Program-made: the position numbers and the translations under genes
In this document: positions 48,301-59,938 of the stretch, in pieces
Position numbering within the stretch: position 1 is the first letter of the stretch
Layout: the number at the start of each line of letters is the position of its first letter
Notes under the pieces: model-generated
Told to the model about the DNA's origin: nothing
The model's input: only the letters and a program-made list of their open reading frames with translations
The model's database searches: none
Origin: Talinum fruticosum
Lineage: Eukaryota > Streptophyta > Magnoliopsida > Caryophyllales > Talinaceae
Direction: 5' to 3'
Length of the DNA: 64,000 bases
NCBI GenBank assembly: GCA_021018815.1
Contig: JAITYX010000007.1
Coordinates: forward strand, 10,912,001 to 10,976,000

Positions 48301-49578
48301 CAGGATGAAAACCTTAATAACTATATCGCAAAGAGAAACCTTCTTAAACCTATTGTGGATGCATTTGTTGCAAATGGCAACCGTTACAACTTGATCAATT
48401 CTGCAGTTCTCGACCTCTTTGAGTTCATCCGGAAGGTGCTCATTGTTTGTGTGAATGCATTTTGCATAACCTGTTTTGTGTCATGGTCCTTACAGCATGA
48501 AGTTCATGCAGGAAAACCTGAAGCCATTGCTCAAATATCTAGTTGAGTCCTTTTGGTGTCAGCTGGGCAAGTTTGAAAACTTGGCTTCCATTCATTCTTT
48601 GAAAGTCAAATATGAGCAGGTGATTCTCCCCCTCTATGCCTGTATTTTTTTGTTGCAAGGTCATTAATGAGTTGACTAACAGCTATTTTCGCAGTCCCTA
48701 GAGAGTGTTGGAACGAAATCTGTCGTTAACATGGACTCCAGAAAACAGGTTGAAGAGCGTGCTTTGGAGAAAGAAGAGGAAGACTATTTCAACGAGGATA
48801 GGTATTTATGATTTTCTTATCCTAGTTAAGCAGAATTGATATTTCTGCCTCTAATTTATTTCCCCCTTCATATTATCAGTGATGAGGAAGAGGCAGCATC
48901 AGTTTCCACACCACGCACCACCCAAAGGGTGCAGGCCCACTCTACTTCAGCTAATGGCTCCGGTGCTGGCAGCACAACAGTAAGGTAAAGTTGCTTTGCA
49001 GACAATATTCAATCATAACTTCCAGTTCACAACTTGTATCGTAGTTCTGCTAAACTTCTCTGTTCTAGACCTGGTGGACTAGTGGATTATGACGATGATG
49101 AGGATGATGAAGACTATAAACCGCCACCTAAAAGACAGACTGATGCCTCACAGGAGGATGAAGATGCTCTGGAGTCCCTTAGTGTGAAAGGAAAGCTGGC
49201 TTCTAAGGAGTCCGGGGTGGCCAAAAACAGCGGCTTGATAAAAGTTCTCAATCAAAAGATAGCGTTTTTGCTGCCTTGTGCTCGACCCTTAGTCAGGCAG
49301 TTCTACCCAACAAGAAAGCAGCGAATATCGAAAATGCTTCCCATACATCAAGTATGAAGAGCAGCTTGGACAAAGATTGTCATCAAGCAGAGGAAACTGA
49401 AATTGTTAGAAATCAAGATAACAGCAGTTCAGGTGAACAAAAGGGCGGGGAAAAGGCCACATCTCAAAACCCTTCAGACGTATTGTCTAAAATCCAAGAA
49501 AATAGACAGTCAGAAGCTGAAGACACTGTGCATTTACCTGCAAATTCTTCATCAGAGATGGCGGCAAGTGGCTCATGA
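33363..49578 (+). CDS. PP4R3A: PP4 regulatory subunit 3 (SMEK/PSY2-like), with four one-base frame breaks
   Basis: Targeting subunit of protein phosphatase 4. Twenty-four exons: 33363-33410, 37056-37133, 37222-37321, 37410-37494, 37721-37770, 38557-38636, 40105-40164, 40815-40913, 41031-41108, 41536-41599, 41773-41841, 41934-42011, 42110-42205, 43643-43712, 43881-43958, 44259-44352, 45655-45753, 47226-47431, 47507-47621, 48304-48435, 48512-48619, 48695-48801, 48880-48984, 49069-49578. Visible: N-terminal EVH1/PH-like domain (VKVYSRTEDGKWEDRGTGH to about residue 125), SMK-1 domain and helical-repeat core (LENLDSLHMIYKIVKGI, GTDILILTLNQDPNLLRS), and an acidic then Lys/Ser-rich tail (DYDDDEDDEDYKPPPKRQ). 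With four single missing bases allowed for, length is about 870 aa, normal for plants. The breaks lie at T-runs 40821-40825, 41570-41574 and 43649-43652 and A-run 49223-49227. Each shifts frame in a strongly conserved stretch, while all splice sites and other codons look intact. Confidence 0.9.
34370..35340 (+). mobile_element. Decayed LINE (L1-like) fragment in PP4R3 intron 1
   Basis: Translated in several frames, this segment matches the C-terminal part of plant LINE reverse transcriptases. It runs from ALWNNVIMAKY, through FRNDILSREQPFKVQFPDIF, to the zinc-binding region (WKSKAPTKF, FPQRTCLKRRNF, SRFPVCLEEEEFVKHLL) and the end WNERILQIFKSKTVSFQDFK (about 35235-35300). Frameshifts and stops are frequent, so it is dead. 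It lies in the same orientation as the host gene. The family-typical residues WNER, CLEEEE and SFQDFK make the call fairly safe. Confidence 0.75.
36425..36935. repeat. Second copy of the GAGATCGTCTTA-type repeat, interrupted by a MITE
   Basis: The left side reads TGAGATCGTCTTATGTAAGA and the right side ATGAGATGGTCCCACGCAAGA. The interior has GTGACTAATAGTTTATT near 36510 and its inverse AAACTATTAGTCACC near 36814. It resembles 3745-3980. A Stowaway-like element at 36540-36808 sits in its middle, so this copy is older. Confidence 0.45.
36540..36808. mobile_element. Stowaway-like MITE in PP4R3 intron 1
   Basis: The ends are imperfect inverted repeats. The left end reads CTAGTCCCTTTGTTTCACAA and the right end, read inward, CTCCCCCTTTTCACAATACT. 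Each is flanked by TA (36538-36539, 36809-36810), the target duplication of Tc1/mariner elements. Length is 269 bp and there is no coding capacity. Confidence 0.6.
38956..39379. mobile_element. Foldback MITE with arms of about 190 bp in PP4R3 intron 6
   Basis: The left arm starts AGGATTTTTGGATGGGAATA, and the right arm, read inward, starts AGGATTTCTGGATGAGAATA. Similarity continues inward through GATTTCA(A/G)AACACAACCGAG and GAGGTTTAATGG(C/T)CACATAAA, leaving only about 40 bp unpaired. TTATTAT flanks both sides (38949-38955, 39380-39386), a 7-bp target duplication. The transcript would form a long hairpin. Class is uncertain: hAT usually makes 8 bp. Confidence 0.8.
39491..39522 (+). repeat. 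(TA)n microsatellite in PP4R3 intron 6
   Basis: Alternating AT/TA run with one interruption (TATGTATA), about 105 bp past the foldback element. Confidence 0.75.
42640..42765 (+). mobile_element. Probable LINE 3' end remnant in PP4R3 intron 13
   Basis: The sequence GTACATGGGTGCACCCCTC, then GCTTTTAATATACTTATTG, then TATTCAATAAAAAG resembles the conserved tails of plant L1-type LINEs, which end this way before a short A-rich tract. No coding part is attached. The word AAGTTATGTCTTCTCGAGAT at about 42544 also occurs at about 32573, so more of this repeat may be dispersed. The call rests on memory of family tails. Confidence 0.4.
44060..44147 (+). repeat. Tandem duplication in PP4R3 intron 15
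   Basis: CTAGAAAATCTTTATGCTGG followed by TTTATAGT near 44060 recurs about 58 bp later as CTAGAAAATCTTTATGGTGA, TTTATAGT. Non-coding. Confidence 0.75.
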
Positions 49579-52380
49579 TTTATCACAAGATGATGAACTA
49601 CCTGTGGGATGCTATACTGTTTTTCTTATCACCCAACAGTTGCTCCACATCCTGCATTAAGCGGGCACCAGTTCCATGATTTGGGGAACGATTACATGCC
49701 TGCCTAGTAAAGAAGTGAATGGATTGCGTCAGGATCAGTACAGAGCAGTGATGTGGTATGGGTATGTAATGTGGCTCATGTAGTCATATAGGAACATATA
49801 GAAAGAGGGGTGGTTTGTACAGGAGCTCTTAGGATACTGCAGCACAGAGGAGGTCTCATTCTCTATCAAAGGATTGGACTGCTGGTCTTTTGGCGTATGC
49901 ATTAGCCGCCTGCGTGAAAAACTTCCATTACATTGATTTTCCTTAAAAGGTGCCTCGTGTAAAAACTCATTTTGAGTAGTGTCATGTTGTGTATTTGGCA
50001 CAATTTCAACGCTCCTCCCCTTGTTCTCGAAAATGACTGACACTGTAATAGTTGGGTCTGGGCGCCCATGATTCGCCCTTTGCATAGTTCCCTCGTCAGT
50101 GTGTCCAATTTTGTGTTGGTGTTGTAATCTAAAAGTGTTATAGCATTGTAGTGATCAGTGGCTTTCTTCCAGATAATTGTTCTGCTTCATAGATCGGATT
50201 TTTGTAAATTATTTTTGATAGTGCTCACCATTTTTTGTAGTATTTTTTTCTTCTTCTTGGTTGATGCGCATTACTGCTTCTGAAGTTCAGTAGCGGAGCC
50301 AAGAATTTGAAATAAGGGTATCATGCGTCTTTTGGGTCAAATTTAAGGGTGTTCAATTACTTATAATTTAAAATTTTTACTTTAAAAATAAACTATTTTT
50401 TAATTTCTTTTAGGCCAAGGGCGTCTATTTTATGCAAGCCTGAAGCCACAAGCGACACAGAAATCATTCTTTACCCTACGCATCAAAATTATGATAAGGT
50501 GTTTATCAGACACAAAATACATACAAGATATGTTCATTCTTTGGGTAATCTGATTAACACCTTATCGTGACTTTGTGAACATAAGGTTGAAGAAACTTAG
50601 GCCCTGTTCGACAACAAGTGTTTGGAGTAACTTTTAACATTTTGACCAAGTCAAAATATTAATCAACCAAATATTAGCGTTCGGTAAGGTAGTGTTTTAA
50701 CTAGCGTTTGCAATAGCTTTTAGCGTTTCAAGTAGTGTTTTTGAAAAGATAAGAATATTAGCTTTTCACATTTGAAAGTAGCATTTCATATTTTTTGACA
50801 AAAAATCCCTTCATTAATTTATATTTGACAAATTATTTATATCCTTTTACGTCAATTTACAATAATCATCTAACTCAACCGCTAAATTTACCAAACACAT
50901 TTATTCAATCGCTCAATTGAACAGCTTATCCGCTAACGACTAAAATCTAACGAGATATCAGCTACCTAAACAGCTATCGCTTACACAAACAGTATCCGCT
51001 ACTCAAAGAGCTTGTTTTGTCGAACAGGGCCTTAATCGAAAAAACTATCATTAACATACAATACATCAAAATTTCTAAACTGGACATGGGAACCTTAGCG
51101 TAATTTTATGAATATGGTGTTGGCCGGCACTAAATAAAAATACTATAGTTGAGCATCAATAATTGAAGAACACGGGAAAAAAATAATTTCATCCGCAAAC
51201 AACTTAGGGTAGTTTTATTAAAAAGCAATCAACACTTGAATGCAAGAAGCTCAGGCTAATTAACACTGGAAAGAAAACAATCAACAACTTAGGGTAATTT
51301 ATTAATTGTAATATTCAGCCTTTAGAACACCTTATTTAATTTTGTGAATATAAGATAATCAAGAAGACAATCACTGACCAACACTGCATCAAAATTTTAG
51401 AACTGGAGAACAACACTGGAAAGAAAGATTTTCTTCGGAACTATACAGTTTTATTCAAAAATAGGTGGGAATAAGAGGAAGAGATTTCAGCTTACAAACA
51501 CCTCATTGTAATTTATGAATAACACATTAGCATAATTTAGAGCACTGTAATGAACAAAACTTCATGGAGCAACACTTTATCATACTGGAATGGGAACTGT
51601 TGAAGAATAATACTGGAATGCGAGCAACACTTTATCATAAATTGGAAGCCTCAGAGGGAGTCACTATTTTGTACACTTTGTGTTGACCAACACTTTATCA
51701 AGAAGATTATCGTTGACCAAATCTCAATTGCAAGAAAGCGAACTAACCAACAATTAACTGCAAGAATTCTTGTAGCTTCTCCATTTATTCAAATTTTTCC
51801 CCAAGTGGCTAAGAAGATTGATGGATACAACCAAAGAAGATTGTTGGATACAACAAAAATGATACAGCTGAGAAAAGAAATCCTAAATCAAACTGAAGCT
51901 CCTAATATTGCAGTTTTTTAAACCATAGCTGAGAAAAAAAAAACATTCTTAAAAACAAAAATTGAAGTGGTACAAGTACAATGTTATTGCTTTGGTTTCT
52001 ATATCTATCATTCAACTATCCCTCCTCAAAGTTCATATTATCCTACAAGATCATGTTGAACGTTAAAAAGGAGATGAGGGGGAAAACAAAACTGTTCAAA
52101 TTTGGAAACAAAAGGTAGAAAATAAAAAGGTGATGATACAAAATTCTACAAGTGATACATTCGAAGTAATAAATAAATCCAAAATCATACCATGGGCTGG
52201 CAAGTCCGCACCAGCTGCAAATGAATCTGCCACAAAAATTTTCACATCCTGCTAGAACCACCCTTTCTCTTCACTTGATCTCCACCCAAAATGAAGATCC
52301 TCATTCATCAAGCAGATTGTCCTCTCATACTCTTCAACTGTCTGCATTGTTCATTACACTCCTGTCGGGGACATACATGT
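49579..52380. other. Convergent spacer between PP4R3 and SCYL2
   Basis: About 2.8 kb. The first several hundred bases should be the PP4R3 3' end and the last 100 or so the SCYL2 3' end. It contains a Tourist-like MITE (50600-51031). From about 51040 to 51740 is a degenerate set of recurring words: CAACTTAGGGTA(G/A)TTTTAT-type, CAACACTTTATCAT and AACACTGGAAAGAAA. No coding frame resembles a protein. Confidence 0.5.
50600..51031. mobile_element. PIF/Harbinger (Tourist-like) MITE
   Basis: The ends are inverted: GGCCCTGTTCGACAA at the left and TTGTCGAACAGGGCC at the right, separated from a perfect match only by one or two extra bases. TTA flanks each side (50597-50599, 51032-51034), the target duplication of PIF/Harbinger elements. 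Length is 432 bp. The interior has only short AT-rich frames. The near-perfect ends suggest a fairly recent insertion. Confidence 0.75.
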
Positions 52381-55300
52381 TTAGAGCAAATCCAACAATG
52401 GCGGCTGCTCGGACGATCCCTTGTTACTGGTGGACCGAGCACCTGAGTGACCTTGAGCTCCTCTGCCTCTTCCCCTTCCTCTGCCAATGCCAACAGCAGT
52501 GGATGGTGGTGGAGCCAGTTTCGGGGCAATATTGTCATTTTTTGCCGAGGAGAAAATCGATCCAAGATCTGCGGGGCTCTTATCGGTTAATGGACGGCCT
52601 ATGCTAGAGATTCCCTGATTCTGTTTCAGAGCACCTATGGGCTCCCGGAATCCAAGGCCACCATCAAAAGTGAAGTTGTCCAACCCTGAGCCTCCTGGAT
52701 ATTGTTTGAATGGGTCAACTGAACTCTGAGTGTTCATAACCCAGCTGGAGCCAGAGCTGTTCTGAACAGTAGAACTGCTCAAGGAACCTGTACTTGAACT
52801 GGACCCAAGCTTGTTAGTGGACAGTCCTGTGACACCATTGTTTGATATCCCAGATCCACTTGGTCTAGGTGGCCAGTTAGCAAAAGGATCTAGATCATCA
52901 AAACCTGCAGTGGATGTGTTCTGATTTTGTCTTTCATTCTCACTTATTTGAGGCGTGGCAGAAGGAGTTGCCCGAGGTGGCCATTCGATGTCAACTGATG
53001 GGCAAGAGTTCATCATTTGTGAATTAGACACAGAAGTTACCGACGGAGGAGATTGCATGGACATGCCATTCATCATCTGGCTGTCATCAACTGGCTTCAG
53101 AGAAGATGGTACATTAGCGGTATACAACTGGGTGGATGTGTCTGGCTTCCTCATAGTAGGCCAGTCTTCATCCCATGATGGGCTCTTTGTTACAGCTGAA
53201 ACGGAGACTGTTCCATTAGTTTCCTTTGAAGGCCCTAACTGAACTGCTGCAGCAGTTGTTTTGACCTCTGAAAGTCCAGAATCAGTCACAGATACTCCTC
53301 GCTTCTCCTCTATGCTCCTAATATAAGATTAATGGCACATCATAAAATATAGGAACTCATGGAAACTGATACAATATACACGTTCAGGGCAATATACATT
53401 TAATGCAACACATAATCAAATACCTTAAAATGTCCTTTACAAAGGCCATGTACTTCGCAAACTGCTGGACGTTTAACTGCTGGGCAATCAAAAGCGGAGC
53501 AAGCATCGGGAGGACATGTTCAGCGGCAAACTCTGTCCCATACTGGAGGTTTTAAAACAAAGCAGAAGATACACTTCAAATTCTAACTTATATGAATTTA
53601 TAGAATAAAGCATCTAGGAAATGTTACACCAAAAATGTTGACCTCTTACCTGCTTCAGGACAGACTTGGCAACAGCTAGGGTACACATAAGAGTTGGCTG
53701 TGAACGATCAACAGCAGTACAGCGTTGAAGTGTTTTCAATACCTCCAGAGCAGCAGGTTTATCAAGTGTGTGAATCAACTCTCCCAGGCATAGCAGAGCA
53801 TTCACCCTCACCTACTCATTAGAATTAAATTCAGCATAAGCTGAAATATATAACACAAATTATGGAAAGGTGAACGTTACTCATCCATGAGAAATGGGGA
53901 AATTATTTGTTAAGATCTAGTACTATTCGTGGAGTTATGACGCTTGTGACGACATTTACTAACATATCCATGTACAATTAACGTTTTTTTAAAAAAAATA
54001 AAATTCAGTAGTTTTTCTCTGTTTTTATTTCTTCTGATTGGACTGATTAGTCACAAGATACTATTTTATAATAGGGAACCTGTTCTAAGCTTCTAAGACA
54101 ATCCAGACACAAATTCAAGAAGTTTAGGAATTATACAGTGAAACTTCTGCCAAATAATAGGAAAGTCAATCTCTTCCACAAACTGGAAAAATCAAAGAAC
54201 ATAAAGGAATTTCTCAGTCAACATAGCTTCCAAACAAGATCCACATTTCCAGGTTCCTTAGATCTCAGGAACCTCCAGTACCATAATAAACAGAAAGATC
54301 AACGTTATAGAGCTTTCATAGAAAATGGGCTATACTTGCTTCAGGTGGCATGGTAAGAATCCCTCTATCATACATGGAAAATATGACAGCACGGATGAAG
54401 ACGAAAACGACTTACCGCAGCAACGGTTGTCTTGAGAGCTAGGCCATGAATGCGGGGAATTATTGCTTGTTTGACCATCTGCAGCAATGATACAAAGGGA
54501 AAATATTATGCATCCAGGCACCAACTCTGCATGACAGGTAACTAATTCCTCTTTTGTTCAGCTTTCTTTGTGAAATGAAAGTACCAACAAATTAAGACAT
54601 GCCCTGATCTATAAGTATTTAGTACTCCATAGCCAAAAGAATCTGACCTACATAAGCGACTTTTTCAATTTTGCCTATACACTAGTCTCAGAAAGGAAAA
54701 TGCCTTAAGGGTATCATTGATGCATAAGGTAAAAGAACAAACTCTACCTGAGGGTCCAGATGCTTTGTGAGAGTGAGAGTTCTCTTCAGAACTTCCTCTT
54801 GTATGCGTGGGTCGGTATCATCATAAGCACGAACAAGCATAGGAAGCACACGTGATACGAGATCTTCTTGATTTGACTGAATCATTGTAAAATACAGAGA
54901 ATTACTGAGAGGTCCATGTAACCCAAGCACATGAATAATTCACAAGAACAAGGATATCAGACAAACTTAATGAAAGCAAAAGCACAAAACAGAAGACAGA
55001 AAACATGACACCAGGCAAATATACAAATAAATTTCACAAGCCATTATAGTTACCTTGGTTATTATCAACTCAGCATGCTTCACAATCAACAACAATGTAT
55101 CACCCGAAGCAGAACTCAAGACTGGAACAAGAGCAGGCAAGGTTGATAACTCAAATTCATGTTTGTCCTGCATTAAAATTGAAATAATTATACTCCATCT
55201 AGTATCTCCGGTAAGAAGAGAAAGCCAAGGAAAGCACTACAATAGAAATCATTTTCCTGTTCAAACCCTACTTTCAAGCTAACAGAAAACATCAGAATAG

Positions 55301-58300
55301 ATTCAAGAGCCTAACTTCAGAAGGTAAAATTATGCAGTCAGACAAATGACATCACCAGCGACAAGCACTCCATGTAGATAGATTCAGACACTAGAGGCTG
55401 CAAATGTCATCTCATAATTGAATTACCCCTAGCCCTCTTTCACCTTTTTAGTCAACAACATTGTGTTGTGCAAAACATAAACAACATTGAAGGAAATGAT
55501 GCAAATACTAGCAGCTAATAAGACTATGACTGCCGGCTATATACGGCAAATGGAACGTTTTCCAAATACAAGGAGATCAAGGTGTCGTTAGCTGAAGTAT
55601 ACTCTCCAAATAGAAATAAGCAAGCAGCTAAAACATTTCTCTTGATTGCTAGTTAAAAGGGAAATTGCCACAAGTTCTAGCTTGAGTTTTCCCTTAAAAA
55701 ATCAAAGGCTAATTACTGCTGCCAATTCTCCACCACAATAAGCAACCCGGGAGTACAGGAGCAAACACCATGAAGTAACGCTCTAAACCGAGAAAAAAAA
55801 GAAGCTAAAATTTAAGAAGATAATACCAATAAAGAAAAAGGCAGTCAAGCATGAGATGGACACTAAAATACACTACCTTCAAATTATGAGTACAATTAAG
55901 CACATTCACAAAACTTAAGTAGTATTATAACAAAGTGGCAAGCATAAAAATAAGGAGAAATCCAGTCAATTTACCGAAATAGGCAGAAATTAATGAAAAG
56001 AAAACGAAAATTTTGCAGTAATTCCTAAAAGCCACATGTCAAATAGTAATGACTTTACCTGTGACTCTGCTATAGTGAGGACCATAGGCAATATCATCGG
56101 TTGCATTACCATATTCCGGAGTTCAGCACAAAGAGGTGGGAGGACCTACAACAATCATGTAAAAAGTCTGTCATGAGAAGTTTTATGACCTATCATTCTT
56201 AAGCACAAACATAATATGGAAAATTCAGCCACATAACAGCAAACTGTGAGAATAATGTATTAGCAAGGTCTTCCGGTCACAATAGCACACTAATAATAAT
56301 TGCTGACTGAAAACGGAAACATCAAGTAAGAAAAACCCCACTGCCAACACACCAAGCAGGCGTTGGAGAAATCTTCAATATAAATCACTATTCATAACAT
56401 GCATTTAGAGTAACTTCCATATTTCAATTTAGCAGGAGAATCATGCATTCACTTTGTATCCCATCCTAGATCCCTTTTCCTCTCAAAGGCATTTCAAACT
56501 AACAAGTACTTGAGAGTCTCGGTGTTGCATATTAATGGCGTCGGAAGTGATTTTTACATCCAAAAGTAGATGATTTTTTGTCGTAAAAAAATAGGAAACT
56601 TTAATCTCAAGGATATACTTTTCTCGATCATTGGAACCTTACTAAGTTATATCTGAAGGAAGATTATCTCAACTCTTACATAATAGCGATATTATTCTGT
56701 ACAGTGTATCCTATAAGTGTAAGTAAACGTTCCCTTATTCCTATTTTATTTCATAGAACACATGCATACCCCCCGGCCCCCAAAGAACACCAATCAATAA
56801 AAGAAAACCCAAAAAAAAGAGTGCCATTTAATTTCCTTCACATTTCTATTTACTCAAAGTTTTTTGAAAAAGACAAAAAAGGGTGTGCAACTTGTTTCCA
56901 CTTTCACTTCAGATCAACTGTTTTGATTCTCCCGAAATGCTCATGCTAAAAAACAACATAGATTTGCTGCTTGCTTATTTGCTTCCAGCTAATTCCAAAC
57001 AAACAAAAAGAGTTGTTTTAGGAGTTTAAACAGCTCCAGAGTTGACGGGCAGGCAGATAATGGAAACAATAATACAAATAGATAGTATAAGATAGTCAAA
57101 CCTTATACCGCAACACACGCAAGTCAAAATCCTTCCACATTTCTGACAATGCTTTCAAAAACTCAGATTTCTGCATATTATCTCGTTCCTGCAAAGCAAA
57201 TCACATTTTTTCCCTCAATTGTGTCTTGGGATTGGCTTACAAGAGCTCATCAAATTTACAAAAGAAAATTTATTCTCACAAGCATATGATCCAAGAACCG
57301 AAGAGCACGCAGCCTCGTATCATCTCGGAAGAAAGGTGAACCTCCAACAGAATTACAAAATACATAAGCTCCATAGTCCAAAATTCAATACCAATCTAAC
57401 AAAAGGAAGCCCTCAATCAAATAAACTTCAAGGCAAAGCAGCACTTAAGGGTAACAGCAAACACATGTTGATCCTATCCCTTATGAGTTTCAAATATCAT
57501 AGAATCCGAATACGATCACATTTTTCATGTTAATGATTAACCTAGCCCTCAAACATATTTATAACAGTAAACATCGTTTGGCTAGGGAACAAATGTTACA
57601 ATTTTTTTCTTGGGGGAGGTATGTCGAGCGAGTGGGGGTGTTCCAAAAAAGTAGCTCCATAGAATTGAATTAAGGGGATCTTCAACTGAATACATGCTAT
57701 AAGGGCTGAGGTGTAGCATCCATATTTGAGAAACAGTATTAAGCTTGGCTCAAGTTCATGCATATTAAATGTTCAACGTTCATGCATTACTAATACATTG
57801 TGCAAACCAGTTAGTTTCAATCCTACATTATTAACAAATGCAAATGGAAAAGGGAGGGGTCAAGCACAAAAGAATAAGTTCCCCAACCTACTTTCAAGAT
57901 GATTGAGGTGTATTAAAAAGTGAATTTATGATTTCTGAAATTTAGAAACCCTATATCTGAATCTAAATTAGAGTAAAAGGGTAACAAAAGCATATGCAAC
58001 ATTTAGTTCACCTCAGAAAATTGAAGACTTAAGTAGCCGCCATCGTATTTGACAAATGCAGTATTCCTTCTCGCCATTCAGCATTCAAATCTCAAATATT
58101 GACTATAACATAAAATAGACCTAATTGGCAACAGGAAACAAAAGTACCTGTAAAGTCTGAAGCAGTCGGCCTCGAGGACTCATTCATTGAAAGCATCCTT
58201 TGCAGGTCAGGAAGCAATTCTGGTGAGACGGATGAGAATGTCTCACGGGTCAAGTAATTCAGTGTATTCATGTACTGCCAGAATAAAATACCATTGATGA

Positions 58301-59938
58301 TGACTATCAGATGATGCATTTTATTCATCAAAAGCATCCCAACACATTGGGAAGAAGAAGATTAACATACATAACCAAAATCTAGATAGATGCTACTTGA
58401 CAAACAAAAGAAGATTTTTGAGGACCAATTTTGATGCATCTCAAAAAGATTTTGAATTATTTTGGTATAGCACTAAGAAGGATCTCATAGAAACGACAGC
58501 CAAGGGGACTCATATTTGTTGAGAAATAATCAATATGGTACCTGTGCAAATAACTGAGTGTTTATTTTGTATGTTATAATTAGGAATAACGATATATGCC
58601 ATCGAGATCAAGATGTCACAATAAAGCACTCTCACGAGACAAGAAGGCCTGCCATGAGAAGGAACTGTACAGTATATCCCCTCAAGAACAAGATAAATAC
58701 CCCCTTGGGGGTGCTATTAATCTACTATCTTGGTAAGCGAACAAAAAGCAGTAGTCCATAACTGACATGAAAATTCGCAAAAGCCAAAAATAAAATGATG
58801 CGGTACCATCTTGACATTGTTGTGGCAGTCCAACAAAGGCTTACGAGCGACCAAGTGATAGGCAAGGCACGCAAAACTGAAAATATCCGAGAAGGGTCCG
58901 CCTGAAGATGCCTTATTTCGCACCAATTCAGGTGCCGTATAATTAAGAGATGGTTGGAGAGGAAGAACAGAATCCTCCACATCATACTCCTGCAAACCAA
59001 TGGCTGAACTATTAGAACAACTTACTAACTTCATTTGATATTGATGTTCCCAACAAAAGCAAAGGTCTCACTTACAGCATAATGGAAGGCTTGCACATTA
59101 GCACCATTGGATGCCTGATCAGTTGTTATGGCAAAACCAAACCCACCAAGCTTCCAGGCTCCAGTGGCAGTAATCAACACACTCTACAGCAATGATATTG
59201 ATACCCAGTTAAATAATTAAATGGGATAATTCATCAATGATAAGTACTATAACTACGCAATGGGGATTAAAATGCTCATAATTGCTTCAATAAATATGGG
59301 AAGAAGCAAGAATCAATGAATATAATACAAGGGCGACTAACCTCAGGGGAAATAGCACGATGAACAAGACGGGCATTGTTGTGAAGAAAATCCAAAGATT
59401 CAGCCATCTGAAGCAACCCATGCTTGACTTCCAACAACCCCATTTCGGTTTGAACATCTCTGAGCTCCTTGGGCACATTGGCAATGTTATCAACGAACCC
59501 AAGGGCATTAGCTATGGAGGCGAACAATGGCTCCGTCACAAACGCCATGGCATTCTTACTCTCATCCAACGCCTGAACCACATGGACCACGCCCGGGTGC
59601 CGGATCCGGACCAACCGAGCCGCATCCGCCCGCAACACATCCAAGAACGCATCCTCCACCGCCTTGGACAGCCCGGCGCGCGTGCGCACCTCCGAAAGAG
59701 TGCGTTTGTCGACGACCCAGACGCACACCGTCGGGTACTGCGAAGATCCGGATCGGGGCTTCGCGGAGTAGAGCTTCCAGGCCAATCCGGGCCCCGCTGA
59801 CCCGATTTGATCCTCGAGCTCGAAGTCTTGGAGAGCTTTGGGGCCCGTAACTTCTTGCACCGTCGTTTGCACCTTCTTCTCGATCACCGCCGCCGTCTTG
59901 GCCAGTGCTTGCGTTAGGGTTTTCATGTTTATCGACAT
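52381..59938 (-). CDS. SCYL2: SCY1-like pseudokinase, SCYL2-type
   Basis: Pseudokinase of clathrin-dependent trafficking at the trans-Golgi and endosomes. Thirteen exons on the minus strand: 59342-59938, 59076-59183, 58807-58989, 58148-58274, 57280-57341, 57102-57188, 56059-56145, 55054-55167, 54748-54876, 54416-54478, 53650-53811, 53424-53542, 52381-53317. They join in frame to 924 aa. The kinase-like domain fills about 30-320. The catalytic loop reads LVHRAISPE instead of HRDLKPEN and the DFG position reads GFGFA, so phosphotransfer is unlikely; [10 protein letters not shown] keeps the APE fold. HEAT-like helices follow (about 330-610, e.g. [20 protein letters not shown]). The tail, about 613-924, is Ser/Gly/Pro-rich with DPF at 756-758 and 814-816, a GRGRGRGRG stretch about 891-899, and the C-terminal end LLDLL. 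The start MSINMKTL could also begin at Met5. No frame conflict. Confidence 0.95.

Noticed and set aside
33363..49578. PP4R3 as a decayed pseudogene
   Set aside because: Four frame breaks were considered as evidence of gene death, but every splice site is intact, there are no substitution-type stops, and all breaks are one-base losses in runs. Sequence error is the simpler reading, though not proven.
52221..52607. A 128-codon plus-strand frame over the SCYL2 last exon
   Set aside because: Antisense shadow of the SCYL2 tail and 3' region; no domain and no splice support.
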